Program-made: the position numbers and the translations under genes
From: Planctomyces sp.
Lineage (GTDB): Bacteria; Planctomycetota; Planctomycetia; Planctomycetales; Planctomycetaceae
DNA length: 49,845 bases
Reading direction: 5' to 3'
Assembly: GCA_016795105.1 (NCBI GenBank)
Contig: JAEUIH010000057.1
Location: 1-49,845, forward strand
Part shown: positions 9,194 to 18,048 of the stretch, one piece after another
How the letters are laid out: every line of letters begins with the position of its first letter
How positions within the stretch are numbered: position 1 is the stretch's first letter
Notes under the pieces: generated by a model
What the model was told of the DNA's origin: nothing
The model's database searches: none
Seen by the model: the letters and a program-made list of their open reading frames with translations, nothing else

Positions 9194-11812
9194 ATGGCCT
9201 TTGATCCTCGAAAACTTACTGTCAAAGCAGCCGAAGCCTTACAGCGTGCACAGGATCTGGCCGAGAAGCGTCAGCATCGGCTGATGCGTCCATTGCACCT
9301 GTTGAAATCGCTCCTGGATGAGCAGCAGGGGATCGTCAAGCCTCTGCTTCAGAAGATGGGTGTTCCGTTAGCTCAACTGGTCTCAATGATCGACGGAGAA
9401 CTTGGCCGGATTCCGCAGTCATCAGGCAGTGCGGATGAACCTGTTGGCGCGGGCAGTGAACTGGTGAAGGTTCTGAACGCCGCTCAGAAACAAGCCGAGT
9501 CGATGGGAGATCAGTTTACTTCGACGGAGCATTTGCTGATCGCATTGACTCAGGTTGATGATCAGGCAAAGCGACTGCTTCATCTGAACGGGATCGAACA
9601 GTCGGACGTACTGGATGCACTCAAAGTGATTCGAGGAGGACAGACCGTGCAGGATCAAAACCCGGAAGAAAAGTATCAGGCTCTCGAGAAGTACGGCCGC
9701 GAACTCGTTGAACTGGCTCGACAGGGGAAGATTGACCCGGTGATCGGCCGTGATACGGAAATTCGCCGAGTCATTCAGGTGTTGTCTCGCCGACGAAAGA
9801 ACAATCCCGTGCTGATCGGGGAACCGGGTGTGGGCAAGACAGCCATCGTGGAAGGGCTTGCTCATCGGATCGTCCTTGGCGACGTGCCTCAGAACCTCAA
9901 GAACAAAAAGGTCTTTGCTCTTGATATGGGCGCGTTGGTCGCAGGTGCCAAGTATCGGGGCGAATTTGAAGATCGACTGAAAGCCGTTCTGAAGGAAGTT
10001 CAGGACTCCAATGGTCAGATCATCATGTTCATCGACGAACTGCACACTGTCGTTGGAGCAGGCAATGCTGAGGGAGCCATGGATGCGTCCAACCTCCTGA
10101 AGCCGGCACTTGCTCGCGGAGAACTGCATTGCGTCGGTGCAACGACATTGGACGAATATCGTAAACACATTGAAAAAGATCCGGCTCTGGAACGCCGATT
10201 CCAGCCGGTTGTTGTGCAGGAACCGAACGTTGAAGACACGATTTCCATTCTGCGAGGGCTGAAGGATCGTTATGAGAGTCATCACGGAGTGCGAATCACG
10301 GACGATGCGATTATCTCCGCGGCAACGCTCTCCGATCGTTATATATCGGATCGATTCCTGCCCGACAAAGCGATTGACCTTGTGGACGAAGCCGCCAGTC
10401 GACTGCGTATGGAGATTGATTCCATGCCAGCCGAAATTGACGAAGCGACTCGGCTGCTGACTCGCATGCAGATCGAAGTGGCGGCACTGGAGAAAGAGAC
10501 CAGTGAAGACAGCCGTGAGCGTCTGCAGGATCTCAAACGGCAGATCGCGGAACGAGAAGAATCAACAAATCAGCTCAAGGCTCGCTGGGAAGCAGAAAAA
10601 GCTGCTCTGTCAGGACTTAAGCCTGCCAAAGAGGAAATCGAACGACTCCGGAACACGTTCCAGCAGGCATTCTCTCGTGCTCAGCAAACACTCCGCAACG
10701 AAGACTTTGTCGAAGCACAGATGGCTGAACAGCAGCTCAAGCAGGCAGAGCAGCAGCTCAAACAGCTGGAAGCGCGCACTGCTGAACTCAAGCAGGACAG
10801 CGAAGATCGTCTGTTGAGGGAAGAAGTGACGGACGAAGACATTGCGAAGGTTGTCAGTCAGTGGACAGGGATTCCAGTGGCCCGGATGCTACAGGGCGAG
10901 CGAGACAAGCTGCTGCGAATGGAAGATGAAATCCATAAGCGGATGATCAATCAGCATGAAGCAGTTGAGGCAGTGTCGAATGCTGTTCGTAGAGCTCGTT
11001 CCGGCATGCAGGATCCAAATCGACCCATTGGGTCGTTCATGTTCCTTGGCCCGACAGGTGTGGGAAAAACAGAACTCTGCAAGGCACTGGCTGGATTCCT
11101 GTTCGATGATGATCGGAACATGGTCCGTATCGACATGAGCGAGTTCATGGAACGACATTCGGTGGCTCGACTGATTGGGGCTCCTCCAGGATATGTGGGC
11201 TACGAGGAAGGCGGACGGCTGACTGAAGCGGTTCGCAGGAATCCATACTGCGTGATTCTGCTCGACGAAATCGAAAAGGCGCATCGCGATGTCTTCAATG
11301 TGCTCCTGCAGCTGCTCGATGATGGACGTCTTACGGACAGCCAGGGACGAACCGTGGATTTCACCAATACCATTGTGGTAATGACATCCAATATCGGGAG
11401 TCACATGATTCAGGAGTTGTCCGGTCAGGCAGAGGAGAACGAGATTCACAAGAGAGTCATGCAGATTCTGCAGAAGGAGTTTCTGCCGGAGTTTCTGAAT
11501 CGAGTCGATGAAGTGATTGTCTTTCATCCGCTGGGCCGGGAAGAGATCCGCGAGATTGTCGACCTTCAGCTGGAGAAGCTGGGTCAGCAACTGGAGCGGA
11601 ACGGCTATGGGCTCTCTGTGTCTGACAACGCCAAACAGCTGCTGGCCAACGAAGGATACGACCCCGCCTATGGTGCTCGTCCACTCAAACGCGTCATTCA
11701 GCAACGCCTGCAGAACGGGTTGGCCAACGAACTCCTGTCCGGTCGATTCAGTCCCGGTGAAACCATCATGATCGATGCAACACCCGACGGCTTCGTATTC
11801 GAGGCAAAATAG
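9194..11812 (+). CDS. clpB: Disaggregase ClpB (Hsp100)
   Basis: Hexameric AAA+ machine that pulls proteins out of aggregates together with DnaK. The start at 9194 ([16 protein letters not shown]) has AGGAG seven bases upstream and matches the family N-terminus; 872 residues is normal. Order of parts: an N-terminal Clp domain with two repeats (1 to about 145), the first AAA+ module with Walker A GEPGVGKT (about 209-216) and Walker [11 protein letters not shown], a long Glu/Gln/Lys-rich coiled-coil middle domain (about 405-525), and the second AAA+ module with GPTGVGKT (about 618-625) and [11 protein letters not shown]. The middle domain separates ClpB from ClpA and ClpC. Being next to dnaK fits joint heat-stress expression, although no known operator is visible. 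Confidence 0.98.
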   Translation: MAFDPRKLTVKAAEALQRAQDLAEKRQHRLMRPLHLLKSLLDEQQGIVKPLLQKMGVPLAQLVSMIDGELGRIPQSSGSADEPVGAGSELVKVLNAAQKQAESMGDQFTSTEHLLIALTQVDDQAKRLLHLNGIEQSDVLDALKVIRGGQTVQDQNPEEKYQALEKYGRELVELARQGKIDPVIGRDTEIRRVIQVLSRRRKNNPVLIGEPGVGKTAIVEGLAHRIVLGDVPQNLKNKKVFALDMGALVAGAKYRGEFEDRLKAVLKEVQDSNGQIIMFIDELHTVVGAGNAEGAMDASNLLKPALARGELHCVGATTLDEYRKHIEKDPALERRFQPVVVQEPNVEDTISILRGLKDRYESHHGVRITDDAIISAATLSDRYISDRFLPDKAIDLVDEAASRLRMEIDSMPAEIDEATRLLTRMQIEVAALEKETSEDSRERLQDLKRQIAEREESTNQLKARWEAEKAALSGLKPAKEEIERLRNTFQQAFSRAQQTLRNEDFVEAQMAEQQLKQAEQQLKQLEARTAELKQDSEDRLLREEVTDEDIAKVVSQWTGIPVARMLQGERDKLLRMEDEIHKRMINQHEAVEAVSNAVRRARSGMQDPNRPIGSFMFLGPTGVGKTELCKALAGFLFDDDRNMVRIDMSEFMERHSVARLIGAPPGYVGYEEGGRLTEAVRRNPYCVILLDEIEKAHRDVFNVLLQLLDDGRLTDSQGRTVDFTNTIVVMTSNIGSHMIQELSGQAEENEIHKRVMQILQKEFLPEFLNRVDEVIVFHPLGREEIREIVDLQLEKLGQQLERNGYGLSVSDNAKQLLANEGYDPAYGARPLKRVIQQRLQNGLANELLSGRFSPGETIMIDATPDGFVFEAK

Positions 11813-11823
11813 TACTCCTTACG

Positions 11824-11859
11824 AAAGTACTCATCACGCTCCGCCGTGATGAGTACTTT
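11824..11859. repeat. Repeat family B, simple 36-base copy between convergent genes
   Basis: A perfect palindrome with 15-base arms and a CTCCGC loop, identical to 573-608. It lies 11 bases after the clpB stop codon and one base before the truD stop codon. The arms begin AAA and end TTT, so it could terminate transcription from both sides. Confidence 0.93.
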
Positions 11860-11860
11860 G

Positions 11861-13051
11861 TCAGGTGCCCGGAATGATGGCGGCATCAATGATGGTCGTT
11901 GCAAGCTCGCGGAGCAACGTGGTTGCGTACATACCGGAGTTCAGTTCGAATGTAATGCAGATCGCGGAATCATCCCCCGGAACGGGTTCGGCCTTCACGC
12001 ATGATGGAAACTCCAGCATCGGACGTCGAGTTCCTTCGCTCAGTTTTCCGAAGGCTTCAAACTCAACACCATCCAGTCCAAGACGACTCAGATGACACTT
12101 CTCCGAATCAAGTATTCCTCCGGCAGTTAAAGTCATCTTCGGTCCCCACATTGGGCCAGCCGGAAGGAATTCGGAGGGTGCCGGAAGCTCACCTTCAAAC
12201 AGGAATGGCCGAGTACCTCCGCGACGGATTACGACATCACCGCTGAGGACCTGGCCTATGGTGTCCTGTTCAACCCTCTCTGCAGTGACCAGATTAAAAT
12301 GAGCCGACTGAACAGCACTCAGCGCCAGCCGTGTCAGATTGCCGCCGGAGGCAGATCGGCGAGGACGACGCAAACCAGACAGCAACTCCAGTCCTTCTCG
12401 CAATGTACTGCCATGATGTCCGAATCGCTGTGAACCAAAGTACGCCGGATAACCGGAAGCCTCAAGCTCCTGCATCCGTTTCCGGACTTTGTGAATAATG
12501 TCCGTGTCGGAGACTTTGAGATCTGTTCGCAGGATCAAGCGAAATCGGTTGCCTTTCAGGTGCCCGGTCTTCAGTTTGTTGCGATGTGCCTGAACCGACA
12601 AAATGGATACATTGTCGATCGAAATCGATGCCAGCTTTGCTTCAGCGGAACGCGGTATGGAGATCCATTGCCGAGTCACTGCGTGTCGGTCTTTCTGACC
12701 AGCAACCCCAATGTCGCGTGCCGAAATGTTCAGTTGGCGGGCAAACTGGTCAACGCATTGCCCCGTTGATACTCCCTGCTTTTCAATCCAGAGATACAAA
12801 TGCTCTCCGGAACCTTCCGGGAGATAAACCGGTATCTCCTCCACTTCGAAGTCCGCCCACTCACTTCGAATTCGCACTACATCCAGAACCGGCACATTTC
12901 GACGAGTGGGCTCGATCACCTGTGCCAATAGCCCCTGTTCTCTGTCCAGATGGCCGGGCTCTCTTTCCGGAAATCCAGGCTCCGACTCCGGTGATCCCGG
13001 TACAGCGTCCTCGGGTTCTGAAAGCGATTCTTGTGGGGTGTCTTCTGTCAT
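11861..13051 (-). CDS. truD: tRNA pseudouridine synthase D
   Basis: Makes pseudouridine at position 13 of tRNA-Glu. The family motifs are clear: VAGQKDRHAVTRQ with the catalytic Asp, and AYFGSQRFG, the usual YFG-QRFG motif. The 396-residue length includes about 50 extra N-terminal residues rich in Glu, Pro, Ser and Gly, with a loose repeat of about seven residues (ESEPG, EREPG, DREQG). The core starts near VRIRSEWADFEVEEIP. The ATG overlaps the TGA of the upstream esterase gene by one base (TGATG), implying translational coupling, although the two functions look unrelated. The gene ends beside a family B palindrome. A start just before the core would remove the odd extension, but no in-frame ATG is seen there. 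Confidence 0.95.
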   Translation of the reverse strand: MTEDTPQESLSEPEDAVPGSPESEPGFPEREPGHLDREQGLLAQVIEPTRRNVPVLDVVRIRSEWADFEVEEIPVYLPEGSGEHLYLWIEKQGVSTGQCVDQFARQLNISARDIGVAGQKDRHAVTRQWISIPRSAEAKLASISIDNVSILSVQAHRNKLKTGHLKGNRFRLILRTDLKVSDTDIIHKVRKRMQELEASGYPAYFGSQRFGHHGSTLREGLELLSGLRRPRRSASGGNLTRLALSAVQSAHFNLVTAERVEQDTIGQVLSGDVVIRRGGTRPFLFEGELPAPSEFLPAGPMWGPKMTLTAGGILDSEKCHLSRLGLDGVEFEAFGKLSEGTRRPMLEFPSCVKAEPVPGDDSAICITFELNSGMYATTLLRELATTIIDAAIIPGT

Positions 13052-16000
13052 CAGGATTTTGTATTCACCAGGTTCATCGGGGTCGCCAGATTCACAGGGA
13101 TCGCCAGAGACACCGGGTTTGCGGGTATTTCAGCGTACAGGAATTCAGTCTGACTCATGATCTTGTCCAGCATCTCATCAGCACCTGGCTGTTCGGCTTC
13201 AATCGGCAATCTATTTGCAGGATGGTGCTGTGCAGGATCAACGTGAGGGGCAAGGTAAGGTCCCAGAGCAGCATCCACAACTGTGATGTCTACCGGAACG
13301 CTCCATGGACTGAAGACACCTGTAGAGCTCACCGCCCGTACCCATGCACGATAGACGCGGGGAACAAGGTTCGTTGTCGGAGAAAAGAACGTGTTCGTCA
13401 GCTGAGTTTCATTGATCACCACTCCGCCACCATCCAGACGCGACACCCAAAGCTCATATCGGGCTGCACCAGCTACGGGCGTCCAGCGGATTTCCGGTGT
13501 TCGATCCGAGGTTGATCCACTCGGCGAGAGGATGACGGGCTTTCCGGAGATATTGAAGTCGAATGGTGAACTCCACGCTCCCGGAGTACTACCCTGGCCC
13601 CTGGCGCGAACCCACCACCGATAGTCTCCCACAGCCATCGAAACAGCGGGTGTCCAGTGGGTCTGAGTAATTCCAGTTGGGTTAAGGACCATCTGAGCGG
13701 TCGAACGATTGTTGACATAGACTTCGTAGCTCGTGGCTCCGACAATGGCCTGCCATGTGAAGTCCGGTGTTGAGTCAAAGGTTGGAGCGAGTGGTGTCAG
13801 CGGCACCGCCTTTGTTGTAACACGAAACGACTCGGCCGGCGACCACAGCCCAAAGTTTCCAGCGGCATCGATTCCACGTACCCATGCGATGTAAGACCCC
13901 ATCGCAAGATCGGCTGTCGGCTGAAACGAGGTTGCTGTCAATGTGGATTGGCGTATTGCCTGAGAAGTTCCGGTCGTGGAATTGTCGACCCACAAATCGT
14001 ACTTCACGGCTCCGGGCAGGCTGTTCCACGAAAGCAAAGGACGAGCAGTCTCAAATGAAGCTGGCAGGTCGGACATAGCTGCCGGTGTATTGACCTGAAA
14101 CGTCAGAGGCGTGCTCCAGCCTGAAACGACTCCACTTGCTGATCGAGCTCTGACCCACACTCGGTAACGACCAATACCGATTGATGAAGCCGGAGCCCAG
14201 GAGGTATTGGACACATTGATGTTAAACAGCGGATTTGTGTTTGTGCTGAGATTTGTCACCCAAACATCATAGCTGGCTGCATCATCCACCGCTGTCCAGC
14301 TGATTGTCGGAGTCTGACTGGTTGTTGTTGCTGCTGGACCAAGTACCTGAGGCGAGGGAAACTGATTGATCAGGATCAGACGGTTGCCGACGTCCGTCCC
14401 AATCCGAAACTGTGGAATGGTCACCAATCCATCAGCGTCGGAGACGACTGTTCCCGAACCAACAACTGCCCCGGTGGCATTATCAAGATTCTGCCACTGA
14501 ACCTGAGTTCCTGGCACGGCAACATAGGCCTGCGTATTTCTGGGCGTCACATCAGCAAACTGAAGACCATTCCGCGAACGCAGCGAAATCTCGTAGCGAG
14601 CGGGTGTGTCAACGATCGCGGTATGAAATGAGTTCCAGGGCACTGACCAGTCAATTGCTCGATTGTAGAAATCAATTCCCGTATTTCCTGGAACTGACGG
14701 CCCGGACTGAGTCGCATTCACCAGTCCCGGGAAACTGACATTTGAGAGGTAGTGCCAGTCACTCAGCCCTCCGTCCTGAGTACTGAACATGGGCTCATTC
14801 ACGAAGTCAAAGCCCATCCAGTTATGTTCCCAGCCCCCGCGCATTTCTGCTGTGAATCCGACATTGGCAGCGTTAACGGCGGCAACAAATGGTCGACCCT
14901 GTGTGGCCCAGTCGATGACATCATCCAGCTTGCCATGGCCAAACATCAGAAAGGCCATGTCGTCCCCTCGACGACTGACGATCTGCTCCTGGTGATTCAT
15001 CCAGTCATAAACGCCAATTCCGTCGTACTGCTTCAGGTGTGCTGCCTGAGGACCGTTGTTGACGACCGGCAGGTTAGATGCCTGAGTTCCCCAGAGCTGC
15101 TGAAAGACTTCCTGAAAGCCCGGACTTGCTGCGTAGTTGGTCATCGGCTCGCTGGAAAACGTTCCTGCAAGGACATTGCCGTACCGCACGCCCCATGTCA
15201 GCGCGCCGGATGCTCCCATCGAATTTCCCTGTGCATGAATCCGCAGTGGGTCAACGCTGAAGATGGACTGCAGTTCCGAAACCATTCGGAGTATTCGCTG
15301 CTCCGTAAAATTTTCCACGTGACCACTTGTTGGAATCGAACCGCTTGTCTTGTAGTTATGATCAGCCGCAAAGCCATACCACCATGAACTCACAGTGCCG
15401 ACAGAACCACCTGGATCATCCGGAAATACTTCAATCGCCTGCCACTGATATTCGGCTTCCGGTTCAACCCGGTATCGCTCGCCAAACGCATGGGGCATCA
15501 GCTTCATGGGCCAGTCAACAGATTCTGTATAGTTGTACGGAAGTGCAACTGAGTAGTTGTATGCGTAACCCTGAAATGTTGGGTTCCAGTTTTGATAGTC
15601 CATGAACTGTGTGTAAACACGACTCTTCCCGCCATTCGCAGAATACACAAGCACTGGCACTGGTGATGCCACCACTTCAGCCACACCTGCCGCAAGAGAA
15701 TTGACGCCGGGTGTCAGCACCGACGTTTCAACACCGTTCACAACCTGAGTCACCGCGTAGTACCAGGTTCCGGAATTTCCTGACTGAGTTGTGTGCACAA
15801 ACAGTCCCTGGTCGTTCCCCAGAGGTGCTCCAAGATTCTGCAATACAAAGTTAGCGGGTGAGTTGACTCCGTGAAGCTGATGATAAGACGTCTGATCGTC
15901 CAGAGGTCCCCACTTTGTTGTCAGCTTCACCGCCTGCGAAATGTTGGCAGTTGTGATCGGCGATGAATGCCGGTAGATGTTGTAACCTTCTCCCGTGACT

Positions 16001-16200
16001 GCGGTGTCCTCATTCCATGTCACAAATGTCTGACCAGAACGGTGAAATGCCTGAATCCCGGATGCTGCCAGCAGCTGTCGAGTTTCCAGCAGTTCTGAAC
16101 GACCGGAAGTTCGCAGCCTCCTGCGCGACTCACCGGCATTCAGTGACTTTCGAAACCATCGTTTCAATGAAATCAGCTGAGGCGGCATAAGGTTGAGCAT
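13051..16200 (-). CDS. Large secreted esterase with FN3-like repeats
   Basis: A 1049-residue predicted extracellular protein. The N-terminus is basic, with the motif LETRQLLA (residues 38-45), an export-associated signature frequent in large planctomycete surface proteins. An FN3-like segment follows, then an alpha/beta hydrolase-like region with GNSMGASG near residue 323 (a GxSxG nucleophile elbow) and a patch with MFGHGKLDDVIDW. From about residue 617, four repeats of roughly 95 residues occur, each with a TP-I-W start, a Y-VWV-N core and a YR-WVRA end, typical of FN3-like modules. The last 25 residues contain a six-residue repeat (NPVSLA, IPVNLA, TPMNLV). The substrate is unknown; a polysaccharide or polyester esterase is possible. 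It is translationally coupled to truD. Confidence 0.85.
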   Translation of the reverse strand: MLNLMPPQLISLKRWFRKSLNAGESRRRLRTSGRSELLETRQLLAASGIQAFHRSGQTFVTWNEDTAVTGEGYNIYRHSSPITTANISQAVKLTTKWGPLDDQTSYHQLHGVNSPANFVLQNLGAPLGNDQGLFVHTTQSGNSGTWYYAVTQVVNGVETSVLTPGVNSLAAGVAEVVASPVPVLVYSANGGKSRVYTQFMDYQNWNPTFQGYAYNYSVALPYNYTESVDWPMKLMPHAFGERYRVEPEAEYQWQAIEVFPDDPGGSVGTVSSWWYGFAADHNYKTSGSIPTSGHVENFTEQRILRMVSELQSIFSVDPLRIHAQGNSMGASGALTWGVRYGNVLAGTFSSEPMTNYAASPGFQEVFQQLWGTQASNLPVVNNGPQAAHLKQYDGIGVYDWMNHQEQIVSRRGDDMAFLMFGHGKLDDVIDWATQGRPFVAAVNAANVGFTAEMRGGWEHNWMGFDFVNEPMFSTQDGGLSDWHYLSNVSFPGLVNATQSGPSVPGNTGIDFYNRAIDWSVPWNSFHTAIVDTPARYEISLRSRNGLQFADVTPRNTQAYVAVPGTQVQWQNLDNATGAVVGSGTVVSDADGLVTIPQFRIGTDVGNRLILINQFPSPQVLGPAATTTSQTPTISWTAVDDAASYDVWVTNLSTNTNPLFNINVSNTSWAPASSIGIGRYRVWVRARSASGVVSGWSTPLTFQVNTPAAMSDLPASFETARPLLSWNSLPGAVKYDLWVDNSTTGTSQAIRQSTLTATSFQPTADLAMGSYIAWVRGIDAAGNFGLWSPAESFRVTTKAVPLTPLAPTFDSTPDFTWQAIVGATSYEVYVNNRSTAQMVLNPTGITQTHWTPAVSMAVGDYRWWVRARGQGSTPGAWSSPFDFNISGKPVILSPSGSTSDRTPEIRWTPVAGAARYELWVSRLDGGGVVINETQLTNTFFSPTTNLVPRVYRAWVRAVSSTGVFSPWSVPVDITVVDAALGPYLAPHVDPAQHHPANRLPIEAEQPGADEMLDKIMSQTEFLYAEIPANPVSLAIPVNLATPMNLVNTKS

Positions 16201-16547
16201 TCAAGGGTTCAATCAGAAAAGAAGATGCTTCCCATCGTTTTCAGGGAAACATTCCTTATTGAACACCAGAGTCAACTGCACCTTTTCCGAACATCAGCAG
16301 TTTCCCCCGTTTTCCCAGCAGCATCTCGCCATCGAGCATGGCTGTACCATCGTGTTGCAAAAAAGCAACGCAAAAGTAGCAGGCACATTCCATGTGCCGT
16401 CCGCGTCGCGGTAGCAGTGCGTTAGGCGGACGGCATTCGGAGAATGCCTGCTACAGTAGCAGGCACATTCCATGTGCCGTCCGCGTCGCGGTAGCAGTGC
16501 GTCAGGCGGACGGCATTCGGAGAATGCCTGCTACGGTTTGCTGTGGT
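16201..16547. other. 347-base gap upstream of the FN3 esterase gene
   Basis: The first 175 bases (16201-16375) presumably carry the promoter of the minus-strand esterase gene, but I recognise no box. The rest is two tandem family A repeats ending 13 bases before the stop codon of the propeller gene. No coding potential is seen. Confidence 0.6.
16376..16534. repeat. Repeat family A, two tandem copies
   Basis: Two 79-base copies (16376-16454 and 16456-16534), almost identical, separated by one base. Each is GTAGCAGG, hairpin CACAT-TCC-ATGTG, CCGTCCGC, a 21-base centre, GCGGACGG, hairpin CATTC-GGA-GAATG, CCTGCTAC. The left hairpin is the type used on the right in the 5073-5365 cluster, and the right hairpin is a third type. 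The near-identity points to recent tandem duplication. Confidence 0.95.
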
Positions 16548-17849
16548 TCACTTTGCGGAGCTGATGCAGTACAGAAATTTATCTGAGCGAATCAGTAGTC
16601 GATCTCGATCAACGGCGATGCTTCCGTTGAAGACACCACCGTCTCGCAGGTCGTTGATTGAGACTTCGCTGAACGCGGGCCTCGCTTCGACGACAAATGT
16701 TCGACCATCCCGCATCAGGTAATAGAGATTACCATTTGCGAGTACAGCCGACGCGTAAGATTGATCGGCTCGATTCAGACGCTGTTCATAGACAATGTTC
16801 CCGGACTCCAGTTCAGCACAGTAGGCAATGCCGAGATTGTCATGAACCCAGTACAGTTTGTCTCCGTGAACGACAGGGGACGAGACGTTGGAACCCTTGT
16901 TACTGGTCCAGAGCCGATGAGTTTTCGTAACATCACCGCGACCGCCACTTCGAACAGCCAGCGATGCAACACCGGAACGGCCGCCGAGGCAATAGACGAT
17001 ACCGTCTTTAGCCACGATGCTGGGCACCATGTACCACGTGATGTCCGTTTTGCAGGACCACAGTTGTTTTCCGGTTTCCGGTGAGAACGCCAGAATGGCT
17101 CCATGTGTTGGAACGATCAGTTCCGGCTTTCCTTCAGCAGTTTGAATCACCACCGGGGTATTCCAGGCTTCCTTGATTCCATCCGCACTCCAGACCTTCT
17201 TTCCGGACATCCGATCAAAGGCGAGAATCGATTCGCTTTCCACACTTGCGTTGACGATCACGAATTTTTCGAAGAGCACAGGTGAAGAACCGGAACCCCA
17301 GCCGTTTGTTCCCGAACCACAGTCCGCCTGCCACTTCTGCTTGCCCTGATGATCAAATGCCACGAGACCGGACTTGCCAAAGAAGCAGTAAATGTGATCT
17401 TTGTCGGCAGCCGGTGTACTGGCGGCGAATCCATGATCACGGATGCGTTCTTCTTCCGGCAGCTTTGCTTTGACGGCGGTATTCCAGAGTTCTTTTCCGG
17501 ATTCACGATCGAAGCAAAGCAGGTGTCGCTTCAGGTCTTCCTGGCTGCCACCGGTTTCATTCGGAACGAAGAAGCCCGTATAGGCGGTCAGATAAATATG
17601 ATCCTTCCACACAATTGGGCTGGAGGCACCGGCACCGGGCAGGGCAGTCTTCCATGCTACATTTTTAGTGGCATCCCACTCCGTTGGGAGTTTGGAACTG
17701 GATTGAATGACGCCCTGACCGCCTGGGCCACGAAACTGTGACCAATCCGCTGGAGTGGTTGTCTCACGACCCTGCGCCGACAGTTTAGGCGTCATAAAGA
17801 TTGAACCTGCCAGAATCACTACCGAAAACAGAAAATGCCGACGAAACAT
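16548..17849 (-). CDS. Secreted PQQ-type beta-propeller protein
   Basis: A 433-residue protein with a signal peptide (MFRRHFLFSVVILAGSIFM, cleavage likely after LSAQG). It starts with the planctomycete consensus WSQFRGPGGQG, followed by repeated propeller blades of the kind SPIVWKDHIYLTA, LLCFDRESGKELW, ILAFSPETGKQLWSC, GNLYYLMRDG. This is the PQQ-like / BamB-like repeat fold. It need not bind PQQ; most such planctomycete proteins have no proven function, and no dehydrogenase active-site motif is apparent. It diverges from the copper monooxygenase gene across 199 bases. A second member of the family lies at 46332-47699. Confidence 0.9.
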   Translation of the reverse strand: MFRRHFLFSVVILAGSIFMTPKLSAQGRETTTPADWSQFRGPGGQGVIQSSSKLPTEWDATKNVAWKTALPGAGASSPIVWKDHIYLTAYTGFFVPNETGGSQEDLKRHLLCFDRESGKELWNTAVKAKLPEEERIRDHGFAASTPAADKDHIYCFFGKSGLVAFDHQGKQKWQADCGSGTNGWGSGSSPVLFEKFVIVNASVESESILAFDRMSGKKVWSADGIKEAWNTPVVIQTAEGKPELIVPTHGAILAFSPETGKQLWSCKTDITWYMVPSIVAKDGIVYCLGGRSGVASLAVRSGGRGDVTKTHRLWTSNKGSNVSSPVVHGDKLYWVHDNLGIAYCAELESGNIVYEQRLNRADQSYASAVLANGNLYYLMRDGRTFVVEARPAFSEVSINDLRDGGVFNGSIAVDRDRLLIRSDKFLYCISSAK

Positions 17850-18048
17850 ACCTGTTGCCCCCCAACTGCCGGGTCAGAGTTCAGAATTGGACTTCTCACA
17901 GCAAACGGAACAGAAATACAGTATGAGATCGAGCGAATGATGAGAATCGCTGACTTCTGTGAATTCCTGTGGAACCGATGAAATCGTTGCGGGAATTTCT
18001 GACAAGTTTTTGCCATGCTGACGTTTACCTGGTTAAGCATGCAGTTTT

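Noticed and set aside
9422-11704. Long frames of 270 to 290 codons opposite clpB
   Set aside because: They are antisense to an intact, highly conserved gene; their length follows from its codon usage.
14752-15387. A 211-codon frame opposite the FN3 esterase
   Set aside because: Antisense shadow; the minus-strand frame has a full domain structure.
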